64,000 nt of DNA, taken from the NCBI GenBank assembly GCA_020205615.1, contig CM035170.1:35216123-35280122 (forward strand). Reading direction: 5' to 3'. The translations under genes were made by a program, and so were the position numbers. The stretch comes from Panax quinquefolius (Eukaryota; Streptophyta; Magnoliopsida; Apiales; Araliaceae). Shown here one piece after another: positions 34,241-45,871 of this stretch. Each line of letters opens with the position of its first letter. Positions within the stretch are counted from its first letter, which is position 1. A model generated the notes under the pieces. That model was not told where the DNA came from. It ran no database searches and saw only the letters and a program-made list of their open reading frames with translations.

Positions 34241-34253
34241 TTGGTATCAAAGC
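34241..34253 (+). other. Element F primer binding site
   Basis: TTGGTATCAAAGC next to the LTR end; initiator-Met type with one change. Confidence 0.8.
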
Positions 34254-34426
34254 TTAGGGATATGATCCCTGACTAAGATGTGAGAATAGAACTAGGAGGG
34301 GAGAGACGGGGAATTCCTTCGCTAGTATGACCTACCTAAGTTTTTTTTGTATTTAATTGGTCACGTAAATATAGGGATAATATGTGACATGTTAATTAAC
34401 CTTTTGTTTTGTGGCAGTATCTGAAA

Positions 34427-34765
34427 ATGACATCTGAGAATGTTGAGAATAGCAATGGAGCACAAGCGACCGTTGATTCACCACATATCAATAATCAGGA
34501 CAATATGCAATAGGATGGCGATAATCCTCATGTAAACAACAACACTGATCAATTGACGAACGACGGTACATTTAAGAGCTTTTTAGAATTCATGCAACAT
34601 CAGGCGATAGCGGCTCCTGTGCATAATGCAGGAGGAAACAATGGCAACCCACGGTTGGTAACCGCTAAGCAATTCAAGGAGCTGGGACCACCAGAGTTTT
34701 TTGGAAAGCCAGAACCACTTAAGGCGGAGACGTGGTTAAAGCAGATCACCAAGATATTACATTAG
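34427..34765 (+). pseudogene. Element F truncated gag N-terminus
   Basis: Starts ATG at 34427 (MTSENVENSNGAQ) only about 190 bp after the primer site, so no ORF0 is present in this family. A TAG at codon 29 is followed in frame by DGDNPHVNNNTDQL and later LGPPEFFGKP and KAETWLKQITKIL, the start of the Gag capsid domain. The reading stops at the deletion junction with element G. Not functional. Confidence 0.82.
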
Positions 34766-35260
34766 AATTTATAGAAAGGCATAACATGCAATCCGTATTT
34801 CAAAACAAAAAACCACTAACCTATGGGTCAAAAGGTCATAACTGTGCACCATACATATCACAATAAGCACAAAAGAATTTATATATAATTAAAGAAAACT
34901 ATATATAACATATTGGGGTCACGACCATCGTGCGCAACGACGGGGGGGTCCAAGGGGGGGGTCCAGTTTCGATTTAATAATATTAAAATGAATAATAGTA
35001 CACCCAGAATTTATCATATATTTCCAGTTTTGATTAATTATATTAAAATGATTTTTCACGCTTCTTATCCAATTAGAACAATTATATTGTTATTCCACCG
35101 ATTAAAGATACGATTAACAGTATCATCATATATATTACCAGAATACACATACAACGGAATATCATATATTCAATTTCATATCGGTAAACATGCATCATCA
35201 TATATCATATATATCGAATACAATTAAAATACGTAATCTGAATTAATCTTTTCGCAAGTA
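34766..35260 (-). other. Element G 5' leader
   Basis: AT-rich region between the deletion junction and the primer site of G. It contains two close copies of GGGGGGGTCC (34946-34970). No gag motif is seen on the minus strand, so copia gag is gone. Nothing else recognised. Confidence 0.55.
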
Positions 35261-35273
35261 GCTCTGATACCAC
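35261..35273 (-). other. Element G primer binding site
   Basis: Minus strand GTGGTATCAGAGC, exact to the plant initiator-Met complement, one base from the 5' LTR. Confidence 0.88.
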
Positions 35274-36781
35274 TGTAGGGTTTCGACACAGAAACGTATA
35301 GCGAAAATAGAACAATTTAAACCAAATTCGAAACCCTAAACATGATCCATGCGAAAAATAGTTAATTCAGTGGTTAGAAATTATACCGATTAAGAAAGCG
35401 ATTAAACGATGCGGTCGAATCTCCAATGCAATTAGAACGAACTGCGTCTCTACGGTATCCACACGAACGCTCCACGAATCATCCTACGATCTGCAGAAGA
35501 AGGAATCGCGGTACTAGCCACCAAGGATGAGGATTTACGAAACTGTTTTCTCTAGTCTCTCTCTAAGAGCGGCTAGGGTTTTGGTTTTGATTAACTTTCC
35601 AAAGACGCTGATATATCATATATATAGCAATAAATCGAAATTAATCAAAAACCTTAATCGAATTAAAATAAATCCGAAATTTATATATATATTATATCTT
35701 AATTAAGTCTTACTTAATTAATATATATACATATACAAAGCATCCTTTTAATTTAAATTTGTGATTTAAATACTATCAATCATATTGATATATTTAAATC
35801 CTTACAATTTAAATTAATTCCCTTTAATAACGTTCTTTGTGTGTGACCTTATAGGTTATTATTACGTTGGCAATAATTTTAAAATCATATTATAAAATTA
35901 TAAAAAATGAAGCGAGATCTAGTAATGCATCACTTTACTACCCAAGTAATAATAAGATCGATGATTCGATGCAACCTTTTTATGACCAATGTTTCAATGT
36001 AATTTAATCCTTTTAACCTTAATATCCTAGATTAAACTCGAGTCATGGAATGTGTCATACTCTTCATAATTTAATCTGAGTTTTCTTGATCAATGAGTAG
36101 ATTATATGAAACAAATCAATATTTGAGCATGGCCATGCATTTCGTAGTCCTACTCAATTAAGAGGCCTATGGATATCACCCCTAATATATAGGATGGTTA
36201 AATTCCATCTAGATCACTCATATTCCTCACACGATTCATGATGTACCCAATAATCACCTTTATAGTCCACCCTATTAAAGGTGACATTTGATGATATCAA
36301 AGTACATAAATTCTCATGTAGAAATATAGTGATTTCAGGTCGGAGGACCATTACATCATTGTCACTATGAGAATCGCTAATGCACATAGAATTCTCATGG
36401 TGGGTCTGTCCACTACATCGTTCTCTACACATACCTATGCATTGACTTAATATCTCATATATTTATGACCAATGAGATTTGGTCATCAGTCAATCCACAT
36501 ACTAGTCTCAATGCATCATTGTTGTCCTATCAACAATGGTACTCGACTAGGGACATTTAAGAGCAATGATACTAATTGTAATTATATAATCTCATGTTCA
36601 AGTCACATACTTGAAACTATATAAATTGTATTACTATTCTAAGGATTTTTTTTTATGTTAACATTTATATAACGCGGTAAATAAAACCATAATAAAATCA
36701 TTCATTTATTTAATCAAATATAATATCAAAATGTTAAGAAATTATATCAAATAATTGGCCTCTAGGGCATAAACTCTAACA
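35274..36781 (-). mobile_element. Element G 5' LTR
   Basis: Matches 29152-30670 with a few differences, ends next to the GTCCA duplication. A minus-strand ORF inside it is not a gene. Confidence 0.92.
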
Positions 36782-36786
36782 GTCCA

Positions 36787-37835
36787 GTGATAGTCAATGA
36801 ACCACCACCGTTGTTGTTTCCCTTTCATCCACTTGCACTCCCCGCTGGCTTTTTAGGATAATCACGAGCCTTGTGATCCTTTGAATCGCAGGTAAAACAT
36901 GCTCCTTTCTTTGGGCTAAAATAGTTCGGTTCAATGTGTCCCTCCTGACCACAGTTGAAACACACCCGCTTTCTCTTCAAACATACCCCAGTATGGTTCT
37001 TTCCACAAGTAGCGCAAGCTTCAAACTTTTTCTTCTGCTGACTTCCCTGCTGTCCTCCCGTAGTCGAATTCTCGTTCCCCTTCCTCTTCTGATTGTTACT
37101 TCCAACATTACTCCCACCAGCCTTATTTTTAATATCATTCTTCTTCTTATTTTGTTCTTGATTGTACTTGGTCAAGGCATCACTTCAACCTTCTACGATA
37201 ATTGCCTTTTTCAGTACAGCCGCAAATGTATTTAACTGGAACATTAAAACATTGCTATACAGCCAGGGTTTCAATCCTTGTTCAAACCTTCTCGCCTTAC
37301 GCTCATCCGTATTGACTTGATAAGTGGCAAACCTTGCCAACTCGTTAAACTTCGCAGCATATTCTAGCACCGTCATGGTTCCTTGCTTCAACTCCAAAAA
37401 TTTCACCTCCAACTGATTTTGAGAACTCGTTGGAAAGTACATTTCGTAAAACATCTCCTTAAATCTATCCCACATTATCACTCCTTGTCCCCCACGAACC
37501 TTATTTGCTTCCCACCAGTAGCTAGCCTCGGACTTTAGCATGAACGTCGCGAACGCAGTCTTCTGATCTTTGTTAACTCTAGCAACGTCAAACACTTTTT
37601 CAATTTCCATGATCCTGGTTTGGGCTTCCACTGGATTTATAGACCCTTGAAACTCTGGCGGTCCAACCTCTTTGAATTCCTTTAAAGTCGTAACTTGAGC
37701 TTACGGTTGATTCGTAAGTGCTCCCGTCAACAAAGCTACCAACTGTTAAACCGGATTAGCGTTGGCCTCATCGTTATTGTTAGTAGACCCCTCAGGAGGT
37801 GGTTGTTGACGTGGTTGTCTTCTTCTAGGAGGAAT
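36787..37835 (-). pseudogene. Element E gag, start codon lost
   Basis: Minus-strand gag in one frame. The position of the B start ATG reads ATT here (37833-37835). Stops: a TAA before AQVTTLKEF and a TGA near 37185. Capsid motifs EAQTRIMEIEKVFDVARV, FATFMLKSEASYWWEAN, MFYEMYFPTSS and FNELARFATYQVNTDE are clear. Nucleocapsid: CATCGKNHTGVC, CFNCGQEGHIEPNY and CFTCDSKDHKARDY; in the last two the final cysteine is tyrosine. The reading ends at the insertion of G and resumes at 29151. Confidence 0.88.
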
Positions 37836-38136
37836 TCTCTATTAGAATATACGCTTATTAGTTCCTCACTCAACTTCTTGAGTAATTGAAGTTTAACTTA
37901 ACATTCTAAGATTAAAGTTATAACACATAACATTTCAAATAAACTTTGATATTTTATTAATCCATAATGCTTTAAAATATATAAAAGATAGCATATCTAC
38001 TATAAACATCCACTTTCCTGAACAAAACTAGTTTCAGGATTACATACTCATACTACCCCTTTATTCATCTCAAAATAAGGGATTTAAAACTTTATTTATT
38101 CACATAATAACCACATATTATCATCACTCTTATTTT

Positions 38137-38864
38137 CTATCTATGCATATTAAGATGTCGAGAGGCTTCTCTGCGCTCCTCCTCCATGATGCGATATGCC
38201 GTCCTACGATCCATCACAAACCACGGCGAGTCTTCAAATTGAGGCGGGTAATAAAAGACTCCATCATGGGCCCTATCAATCGCATAATTAAAGGCATTAT
38301 CCATTTCGTTCATTTTGGCGTTCTTCACTTAGACTTTAGCCTCATCACGGTCTGCACGTTGAGTCGCCTTCATCCAAGCGTCCTCTGCTCTTGTACGCTT
38401 AGTTGATTACTCTTTGAAGTCATCTTTCAACTTCTCCATGTCAGTCTTCATCTTCTCGTTCACTGCCAACAGGTCTTCATGCTGACCCTTGGTATGAACT
38501 AAATCCCATTCTGTGTTTCCAAGTTTTGAGTCAAGTTCCGAATCTTTACATCCTTCTACTCCATCGCAGCGTGATGCATATCAACCATCTCCTTCAGTTC
38601 CTCTACATTATCTTATAACTCTATGTTATGGTCGTACAAAGCATCATACATCTCAGACGATACGAAGTTTGGTGGAAACTCCACAGGATCCTTTTCCTTA
38701 TCATCCTCCTCTATCTCCTCAGGACTATACTCCTCGGGATCGGTCCCAGGCTCATCCTCTTGAATCAACTGTTCCCGCACAACGTGAATATCCCGGGGTT
38801 CATCATCTCTAAGTATCTGAGGTATCACCTTCCTAGCTGGACTGGATCCTCCCTCGCCAGACAT
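38137..38864 (-). pseudogene. Element E ORF0: acidic coiled-coil-like protein upstream of gag
   Basis: Second copy of the ORF found in B. It starts MSGEGGSSPARKV at 38864, has the acidic part EEIEEDDKEKDPVEFPP, the MYDALYDHNIEL segment, and the tail VFYYPPQFED with MEEERREASRHL ending at 38137. Point stops and a 1-bp loss near 38540 (relative to B) break it, but it lacks the 4-bp loss of B, so the two copies decayed independently. About 240 residues when aligned to B. It lies between the primer site and gag, as in B. Function unknown; no enzyme motif. Confidence 0.75.
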
Positions 38865-39079
38865 TTTGACAACAAAATACTTTAAATTTTAGTTAACATT
38901 ATCGATACTCGCGGTCACATAAGTTATTAACACATAGCACATAATGTCTTTTATTGTTTAGTTTCAATGGATGCCTTAATCCATTCCTTAAAATCCGATA
39001 AGAGTTAAACACCACTATGTTTTCTGACTTCTTAAAGGCTACTTCCTAAGGTTTCCCCACCTAAGGTTCATAACCTAAG

Positions 39080-39094
39080 GCTTTGATACCAACC
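39080..39094 (-). other. Element E primer binding site
   Basis: Minus strand GGTTGGTATCAAAGC beside the 5' LTR end; initiator-Met type with one change. Confidence 0.8.
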
Positions 39095-41930
39095 TGTGAC
39101 ACCCCCAAATCCGGGTACTTCATTTCCACCGAATTTGGTGCTCACTATTAAAATAATTACATCTAACTACCCATAATAAAGAATAAAACATTAAATAACT
39201 TAAACAATAATCTTTCCCATTAAAGGGTTACATCATCTCATAAACAATCCCAGGTAATCTAACCTTAAATTATTACATAAGTTTGCAGAATACATTATAA
39301 AATAAAACAAGTCTTATAACATCATGCATTTAAATAAACTTTAAATAATTCTTCAACACTTGGACATGTTGCCCTTTCCCTTGCTAGTAGATGGCTCATC
39401 ACCTCTTTCGACTTTTGCTGCATGGTTAATTGCAAGAGTGAGCAAACAATTTCTCAATGACATAAAGAATAATAATAATAACCATATGAGAACGAACAAC
39501 AAATGATGTACAATAATGAACTTGTTCTACGAATAGAAACAGAAAGAAGTTCGAACTTTTAATATCTGAGGGTCTTATGACCACGAACTATGTCCATGGT
39601 GATTAGGTATTACTACCCCAATCTAAACGTTATAAGTACAAAATCCCCTATGTTAGGGTTGTTCGTCTCAGTTTGAATTTAGAATTTCCGCACTAAAGAA
39701 AGTTTAGTTTGGAACTAGCTTATCAGTGTTTCTAGAACTTTAGAACACTATTCAATTTCCATCAATAAAGGTTTAATACAATAATGTATAACTGGACAAG
39801 GCTATCAAAGTCAAAGATCGGATATCAACAATATATAATTGAATAAACGTGATATACATGCAAAGTACTATATTCAAAGAATTAGAACAATCTCATTTGA
39901 ATCAATGTGTTAGAACAATATACATTTTGAATAATAATAACAAGAAATGAGAATGTAAAACTCATTCGATGTAACGAATTAGGTTACAAGAGCTTATTCA
40001 ATCATACATAAGAATAGAATCAATAGTCTTGCTCAATGAAAGTTTAGGATAAGAAACTTGCATTCATAAACAAAAGAATGAAGTTAGAAAGCTTGCTCAA
40101 TGTAAAGAGTTAAGGTTTAGAAACTGGCCTTGTATGTAAGCTACACAAATGTAAAATAATCTCCAATTACCCTACATGTATCATTGAAATCGCAACAACC
40201 ATTAGTTGTATAAACATTAGCTTTTAGGGTTTAAACCATCATTTAGGCCATAACCCTAACCTAGCACCTAACCATGTAGGTTAACATACTTAACGAATCT
40301 AGAATCTCATTACGATCCAACATAACTTAATCATTCATCTCTAACTTTGGAAAACATCACATTTGGTTTCATTTTTATAACTTATTAAACAATTATTTAA
40401 AAATCTTCACACTTCGCATTACCACACATTACAATCTGATATTATAGCTTATATTATGTCTTAACATCATTAACATGCATGCTTGATCAACCTAAGTCGT
40501 TTACATGACTGCCAAATGAAGCGGACTTCAACGCCTCGAGACCAAAGTATGGCGCAATGCTTGGGGATGGCCATGGCATTGCTTTTTTTTGCCTTGCACT
40601 TAGTAGCAATTGCTACTATGACCATACACGTACAGCAAGGCGAAAATGCCGTGAAAAGTAGCCGACTTTAGCCCAACAAACACGAATTTCACCAACAAAA
40701 TTGTGAAATTAACATCTACAATTGGTACAGACTATTACAAACATGTTTTCTAACATTTACAACCAATTAGAACAATTTAACATCAACTAAAACTAGTTTA
40801 ATTTCTCAAAATTCCATATTTTCATATAAAACTCCATTTTTGAACTTCTTCACAAAAATCATCACTAACATCTCAATTTTTCACCAAATCACTTCGTTCA
40901 AACTAAGTTATCTTCGTTTCTTAATGAACTAGCATAAACAAGGTTTAATTTACAATTTAACATATAAATTGATCGCTTAAATTGGTACTTTCTAAGCCAT
41001 TTTCTCAAGCATAAACACTGTTATATGTTTTCTTCCTATAAACCCAAATTCACGTGTTTGGAAATCAAATAATACTCACATATGATGACAACAGATTCAA
41101 CAATACAACCCTAATCATATAATCACATTTGAAACAACAAATCAACAAAATTATTTACAGAAAACTAAAAGAAATTACAAAAACTGTATATTAGATTTAG
41201 GGTAATTTATACCTAAATCTTTGATTGTTGAGAAGAAGAGTGATAAAGACCTTAATACTCCAACTCTTTAGCAAAGTTTTCAGACAATTCTCTCCTACCA
41301 AGCTCTCTCAACACTCTGTTATTCCTCCTTAGCAAAGTACATGAAATAAGAGCCAACTGAGCGCTAACCTTAGGAAATAGACGCGTAAATAAACTGAAGC
41401 CCACGTACTTCAGTTAAAAAAATAATACGTCTACGTCAGTTACACAAGACCAAATGCCACAAGGCCATCTTTGGCTAACCAAAAATTCCCCCCAAACTAA
41501 ATTATTTATATTATATAGTTACTTTGTGTCACCTTAATTTAGTTAATTTAGATAACTTATAATAATAATAAAAAAATAACATCTTATTACCATTATACTT
41601 ATAATTAATAAATAATTATATATCCAATTTAATTAATAAATTAGAAACATCATTTTATTCAATTTATTTATTTCCTTTAAAATAAACAATTCATTTAATT
41701 TAATTATTTCCTTAAATACTAAGCAATTGATTTAATTTAATTATTTCCTTAAATTATATCCATTAGATAAAATTATCATTACTCAATTTAATTATCATAA
41801 ATCAATTTAGTTACTAAATTAATTCACTACAATTCATCAATTATTTATTTTCTCAATAAATAAATTATTTAAAATATTTATTTAATTTAATAAATATTTA
41901 AATTAAATTACAAATTTCTCGATCGTTACA
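39095..41930 (-). mobile_element. Element E 5' LTR
   Basis: In element orientation starts TGTAACGATCGAG and ends GGGGGTGTCACA, 2.84 kb; same family as the B LTRs. Its hypervariable block (40495-40675) is unlike either B block and holds a perfect 18-bp palindrome TAGTAGCAATTGCTACTA (40601-40618). A 62-residue ORF there is not conserved and is not a gene. Confidence 0.92.
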
Positions 41931-44791
41931 GGTTATCTAACATTTAAATGAAAACATCAAATGCGAAAACTAAATAATTACATCTCAACAATTAAATCAT
42001 AGTCTGACAATATAGAAATCACATATTTACAAGTCTTCAATATTTGTTCATCTTTCTTTTTCCTTTACTGGTGATAGGTTCCTCGACCTTCTCAATTTAG
42101 TTGTAATGGTTATATAAGCAAGAGTGAGCAAACAAATGCTCACTTGAAGTGACAATGAATAATAATATCATAACAACTGTCAAACGAATAGGCTCAATAG
42201 AACTGAATACTATTATATATCAATGATAATCAAGAACAGAATTTGAAATATATATATCTGAGGGTCACAAGACCATGAACTATGTCCAAAGTTATAAGTA
42301 TTCTTTAACCTTAAACCTAAACAATCATAAGACTATAGGGACTGCTCGTACTTAGGGGGATCGGCCCTTCGTACAATGTATTGTGCACAAACATCTAAAC
42401 GCTTTGCATAAATAATCCCCTGTAATAGGGTTGTTCATCTTAGTATTTAGAATACAAGTCCGCACCAAAGTAAGTTTGGTTTGGATAAGTTTCAAGGCAA
42501 TTTAGAGTTTAACGATCATCAACTAAGGATTAGTTGAATAAAAATGTAATAACAACATGCTATGGAATAAGTCATAAATTAATGAATCAACATTGTATAT
42601 TAAGGTCATGCTTTAGAAATGAACTAAAAGCATAAGCATTCAATAACGTAACATACATTACTTGAATATTATTAAGCTAAGGCTAGAATTTGGTTTAGTA
42701 ACAGAATTGAGTTATTGAACATCCGTAATAAATAACAAGTTGAACGATAAGACTTGTTCAACATAAGTGTATCAGAATTTAGAAGCTTGGATACTAAGAA
42801 ACAAGTTAAAAGTATGGACCCTTCTCAAAGTAAGAGTTAGGTTAAAGAGCTTGCGTGAGTATAACTAAGTTGTATAAATAGGATTAGGAATTACTTTCTC
42901 AATATAAAGAGAAATAGAATAAACTCAAATAGAGGTTAGAGTTCGGAAACTTGCTCAATTGTAAACAAGGTAGGATAAAGAAAATTTGCCTTGTGTGTAA
43001 GCTAAACTGTAATAACTCGATTCTCAATATCCTATACACATGTCATCATGACATAATAAGTTACTACATGTACTCTATATAAAATTAAGTATCTATTTCT
43101 TGTATGGCTTGTTTTTAATCATATAGTTAAGTCACACTTTTAATGCAATAACATAACTCATTAATTGCTTATAATATTCTCACTCTTGGTACTATAACAC
43201 CAAAATAAAAAATCACATTTTAACAGTCATAACATTTCACCTTATCAACAATTACAGATTTTGTATAATTAAAACAAACTTTCTGGCCAACACTGTTAAC
43301 CGGCGCTGCAGTGCCTTAGTTTGGAATGGGAATGGCGATGCGGTCAATGGCTCTGAGCTATGACTCAAGGCACAAGACATGAGACATAGACCAGTAAATA
43401 GGAGATGCGCATGAAGACACAGCGATCTTGCGCTATAAATAGGCAATCATTTTCACAATGAACACAAACAAAGCTAGTTTGGTCTGCAACTTACTTTCTA
43501 GCAACCAATTTAACACGTATAATTTACATAGACTTCACAAAAACATAACTTAAGGTCTCTAACATGTTTTTACCGATATACACAATATAAACATCAAATT
43601 TAAAACCTTTAAATTACATATTTTATACAAAAACTCAATTTTTGACATCCTTGACAAAATTAACATCGAGGTCTCAATAATACACCAAATTAACACATTC
43701 AAATTGCATTCTCTTTGTTTCTTACTGAGTTAACATACTCAAGGTTTAAGTTATAGATTAGTTTACAAACTAACTATAAATGTTTTTGTTCTTTCACAAG
43801 ACATATATATACACATGCACTGTAAACCACTTTTCTTTCTTTTGGATATGATTAGTAAACAAAATCTTGTCTAGATGCTAGTTCTAACATCACAATTACA
43901 CACCAATTCAATAATTCAGTTTATACAACAACAATTCATCCAACTTGCATTCACAGAAAACGTAAAACTCGTGAATATAAAACATTCATATATATAATAT
44001 TAAGGTGTTAGAAGAATACCTTTAATTGCTTGGAAATCTTTACTAAAACACACAGAAATGCTTTGGAATCACATGACTTTTCTCTCAAACTCCCTATATT
44101 CTCTCTACAAACTCTCTTCTTAGGCTCAGTATAGACCAACTATCACTATGCGTAAAGAAAACAACTGATGCCCATTATAAGCCTAGTTACTAATTAACAG
44201 TTACAAAATAATTAACGTATATCAGTTATAAAATATATTTTATTTATTATTTTGATTTATTTTATTTATATTATAATTAAAATTCAAAATTCAAAAGTCA
44301 TAAAGCTTTGTTTGGCAAAAACATTTTTAAAAATAAAGACTTAATGTCTTTAAGCCTTGTTTAGGTAAATTCATTTAAACTACTTGAATTTATTTTAATA
44401 AATCATTTAGTTTATAGTCACACTTTATTTAATCAAATTCCCATATTCAAATTTAATTAAACTACATCCACTAATAACATAATAAATCTATTTGTCACAT
44501 AACCATATTACTACAAAATTATAATCTTCATTATAATTTCATTTAATTTTTTAATAAATTAATACATCACTTTAATTATCAAATTAAATTAAAAACATTA
44601 TAATAATTCATTAAATTCCTACCAACTCTCTAATTTAATTTCCTTAACCCATAAATTATTTCTTTAACAAATAAATAATCAAATTAAATCAAGTTAAACA
44701 AATATTTATTCAACAATAAACACATCAATTAAAATATTTATATAATTCAATAAATATTTGGAATCACAATTTAAAATTTTGGATTGTTACA
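41931..44791 (-). mobile_element. Element J: chromovirus LTR interrupted by E
   Basis: Starts (right end) TGTAACAATCCAAAATTTT at 44791 and runs left until E. It contains the hairpin GTGAGCAAACAAATGCTCAC (42124-42143), the TTGTGCACAA block (about 42385), GA-rich leader sequence (reverse strand, near 44090-44120) and a GC block with GGCGCTGCAGTGCC (43302-43315). The left 100-150 bp are missing because E landed there and its far flank is lost. No internal region is attached, so it may be a solo LTR. Confidence 0.82.
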
Positions 44792-45279
44792 TCCTCAGTA
44801 GACTACGGCTCTGAGAAAGTTCTTCTCGACACACTAAGATCCTTCCTCGTCTCTCCTGAAAGACTACGAACTCTGAGATCTACTATCTTGCAGACTACGA
44901 TTCTGCCTTGATAGTTCTCGAGTTTTCCCTGACTCTCCTGGCAGAATACGATGTTGGTTCTGTGTTCGACGATCAGACATGCCTATCTATTACATTATTA
45001 GATCAACCTAACAAGTTTGATCTTTCTGTTATAGTCCTTATACATCATTTCTTTTTAAGGACTTTACAAAGCTGTTTTACTTACGTAGGATCAAACTAAC
45101 ATGTTTGATCAATTCAATCTAAGTCCTTGTTCATATATTCCTATTATCTATCAAACGACATTACAACATTCCTTAATGCAAGTATACTTGTATATTCTTT
45201 CATTTTCTTATATCATAATCAAATAATATATTAATACGAATAACATTCTCATGTATATTCCTAACAAAATATAATCACA
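44792..45279. other. Unassigned sequence between J and L
   Basis: The first 170 bp hold four spaced variants of AGACTACGxxTCTGAG (about 44800, 44863, 44891, 44941). The rest is AT-rich with GTTTGATC repeated around 45000-45110. It interrupts or precedes the Athila integrase at 45280. No coding motif; might be part of another LTR. Confidence 0.4.
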
Positions 45280-45773
45280 AAATTTGACACGCCGAGAACA
45301 ATTATAAGTAGCGAGGGAAGTCACTTCTGCAATAGATTTTTTACAGCCGTCTTAGCAAAGTATGGAGTTAATCACAGGGTTGCAACAACTTATCCTTCTC
45401 AAACGAGTGGCCAAACTGAGGTATCCAACAGAGAGGTGAACCGAATTTTTGAGAAAGTGGTGAATCTGAATAGAAATGACTGGTCTCTAAAGTTAGACGA
45501 CGCTTTATGGGCTTATCAGATGGCATACAAGACACTAATTGGGATGTCTCTGTATCAACTAGTTTACAGGAAAGCCTATCACCTCTTAGTGGAACTTCAA
45601 CACAAAGCGTATTGGACCATTCAAAAGATGAATTTTGATTAAACAGCTCGTGGCCATTTACTATAAAGATAATCTACCTATATGGCGTCGTTGAACTATA
45701 TAACATGAATCCACTTGAAACGTTCAAAGTTAACGGGCAGCGTCTAAAGCATTACTGGGGTGGCAACATTTAA
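45280..45773 (+). pseudogene. Element L: Athila-type integrase C-terminal half
   Basis: Reads [62 protein letters not shown] and [20 protein letters not shown] to a TAA at 45640-45642; further on VNGQRLKHYWGG ends at 45773. This is the catalytic half of an Athila-group Ty3/gypsy integrase. The second catalytic Asp (SDEG in relatives) reads SSEG. The upstream pol is absent, cut near 45280, and frameshifts separate the last part. Not active. Confidence 0.85.
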
Positions 45774-45827
45774 AATCAAGCCATCGCGATCACTCTAGTC
45801 GATGCGCCATGAAACAGGGAGTAGTTA

Positions 45828-45871
45828 GGCTGAAAGACTAAAAAACAAGCGCTCATTGGGAGGCAACCCAA
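45828..45871 (+). other. Athila-type conserved block after pol
   Basis: GGCTGAAAGACTAAAAA, then GCGCTCATTGGGAGGCAACC. Shared with C (20857-20904, minus strand). Confidence 0.7.

Larger units (their letters stand above)
31820..34764 (+). mobile_element. Element F: A-family chromovirus, 5' LTR and gag stub only
   Basis: Inserted into the RT of G with a clean LTR start at 31820; the rest of F and most of G were removed by a deletion whose breakpoint lies near 34764. Same family as A and M by LTR termini, primer site and gag. Confidence 0.88.
29152..36781 (-). mobile_element. Element G: Ty1/copia retrotransposon with internal deletion
   Basis: LTRs of about 1.5 kb (29152-30670 and 35274-36781), exact target duplication GTCCA (29147-29151 and 36782-36786). 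Pol end of copia type on the minus strand. F is inserted in its RT, and the rest of RT, integrase and gag are missing between F and the 5' leader. Its LTRs look very similar to each other, suggesting a fairly recent insertion. Confidence 0.93.
27580..41930 (-). mobile_element. Element E: B-family chromovirus, 3' half missing, split by copia G
   Basis: Minus-strand element with 5' LTR (39095-41930), primer site, ORF0, gag, then copia G (29152-36781), then protease, RT and the start of RNase H, ending abruptly at 27580 against the D LTR. It shares the LTR start TGTAACGATCGAG and all proteins with B. The five bases beyond the 5' LTR are GGTTA (41931-41935); the partner is lost. Confidence 0.92.

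Noticed and set aside
40483..40671. ORF in the LTR of E
   Set aside because: It lies in the hypervariable block and is not conserved in B or J.
45280..45642. Host gene fragment
   Set aside because: The motifs are those of an Athila-type integrase.
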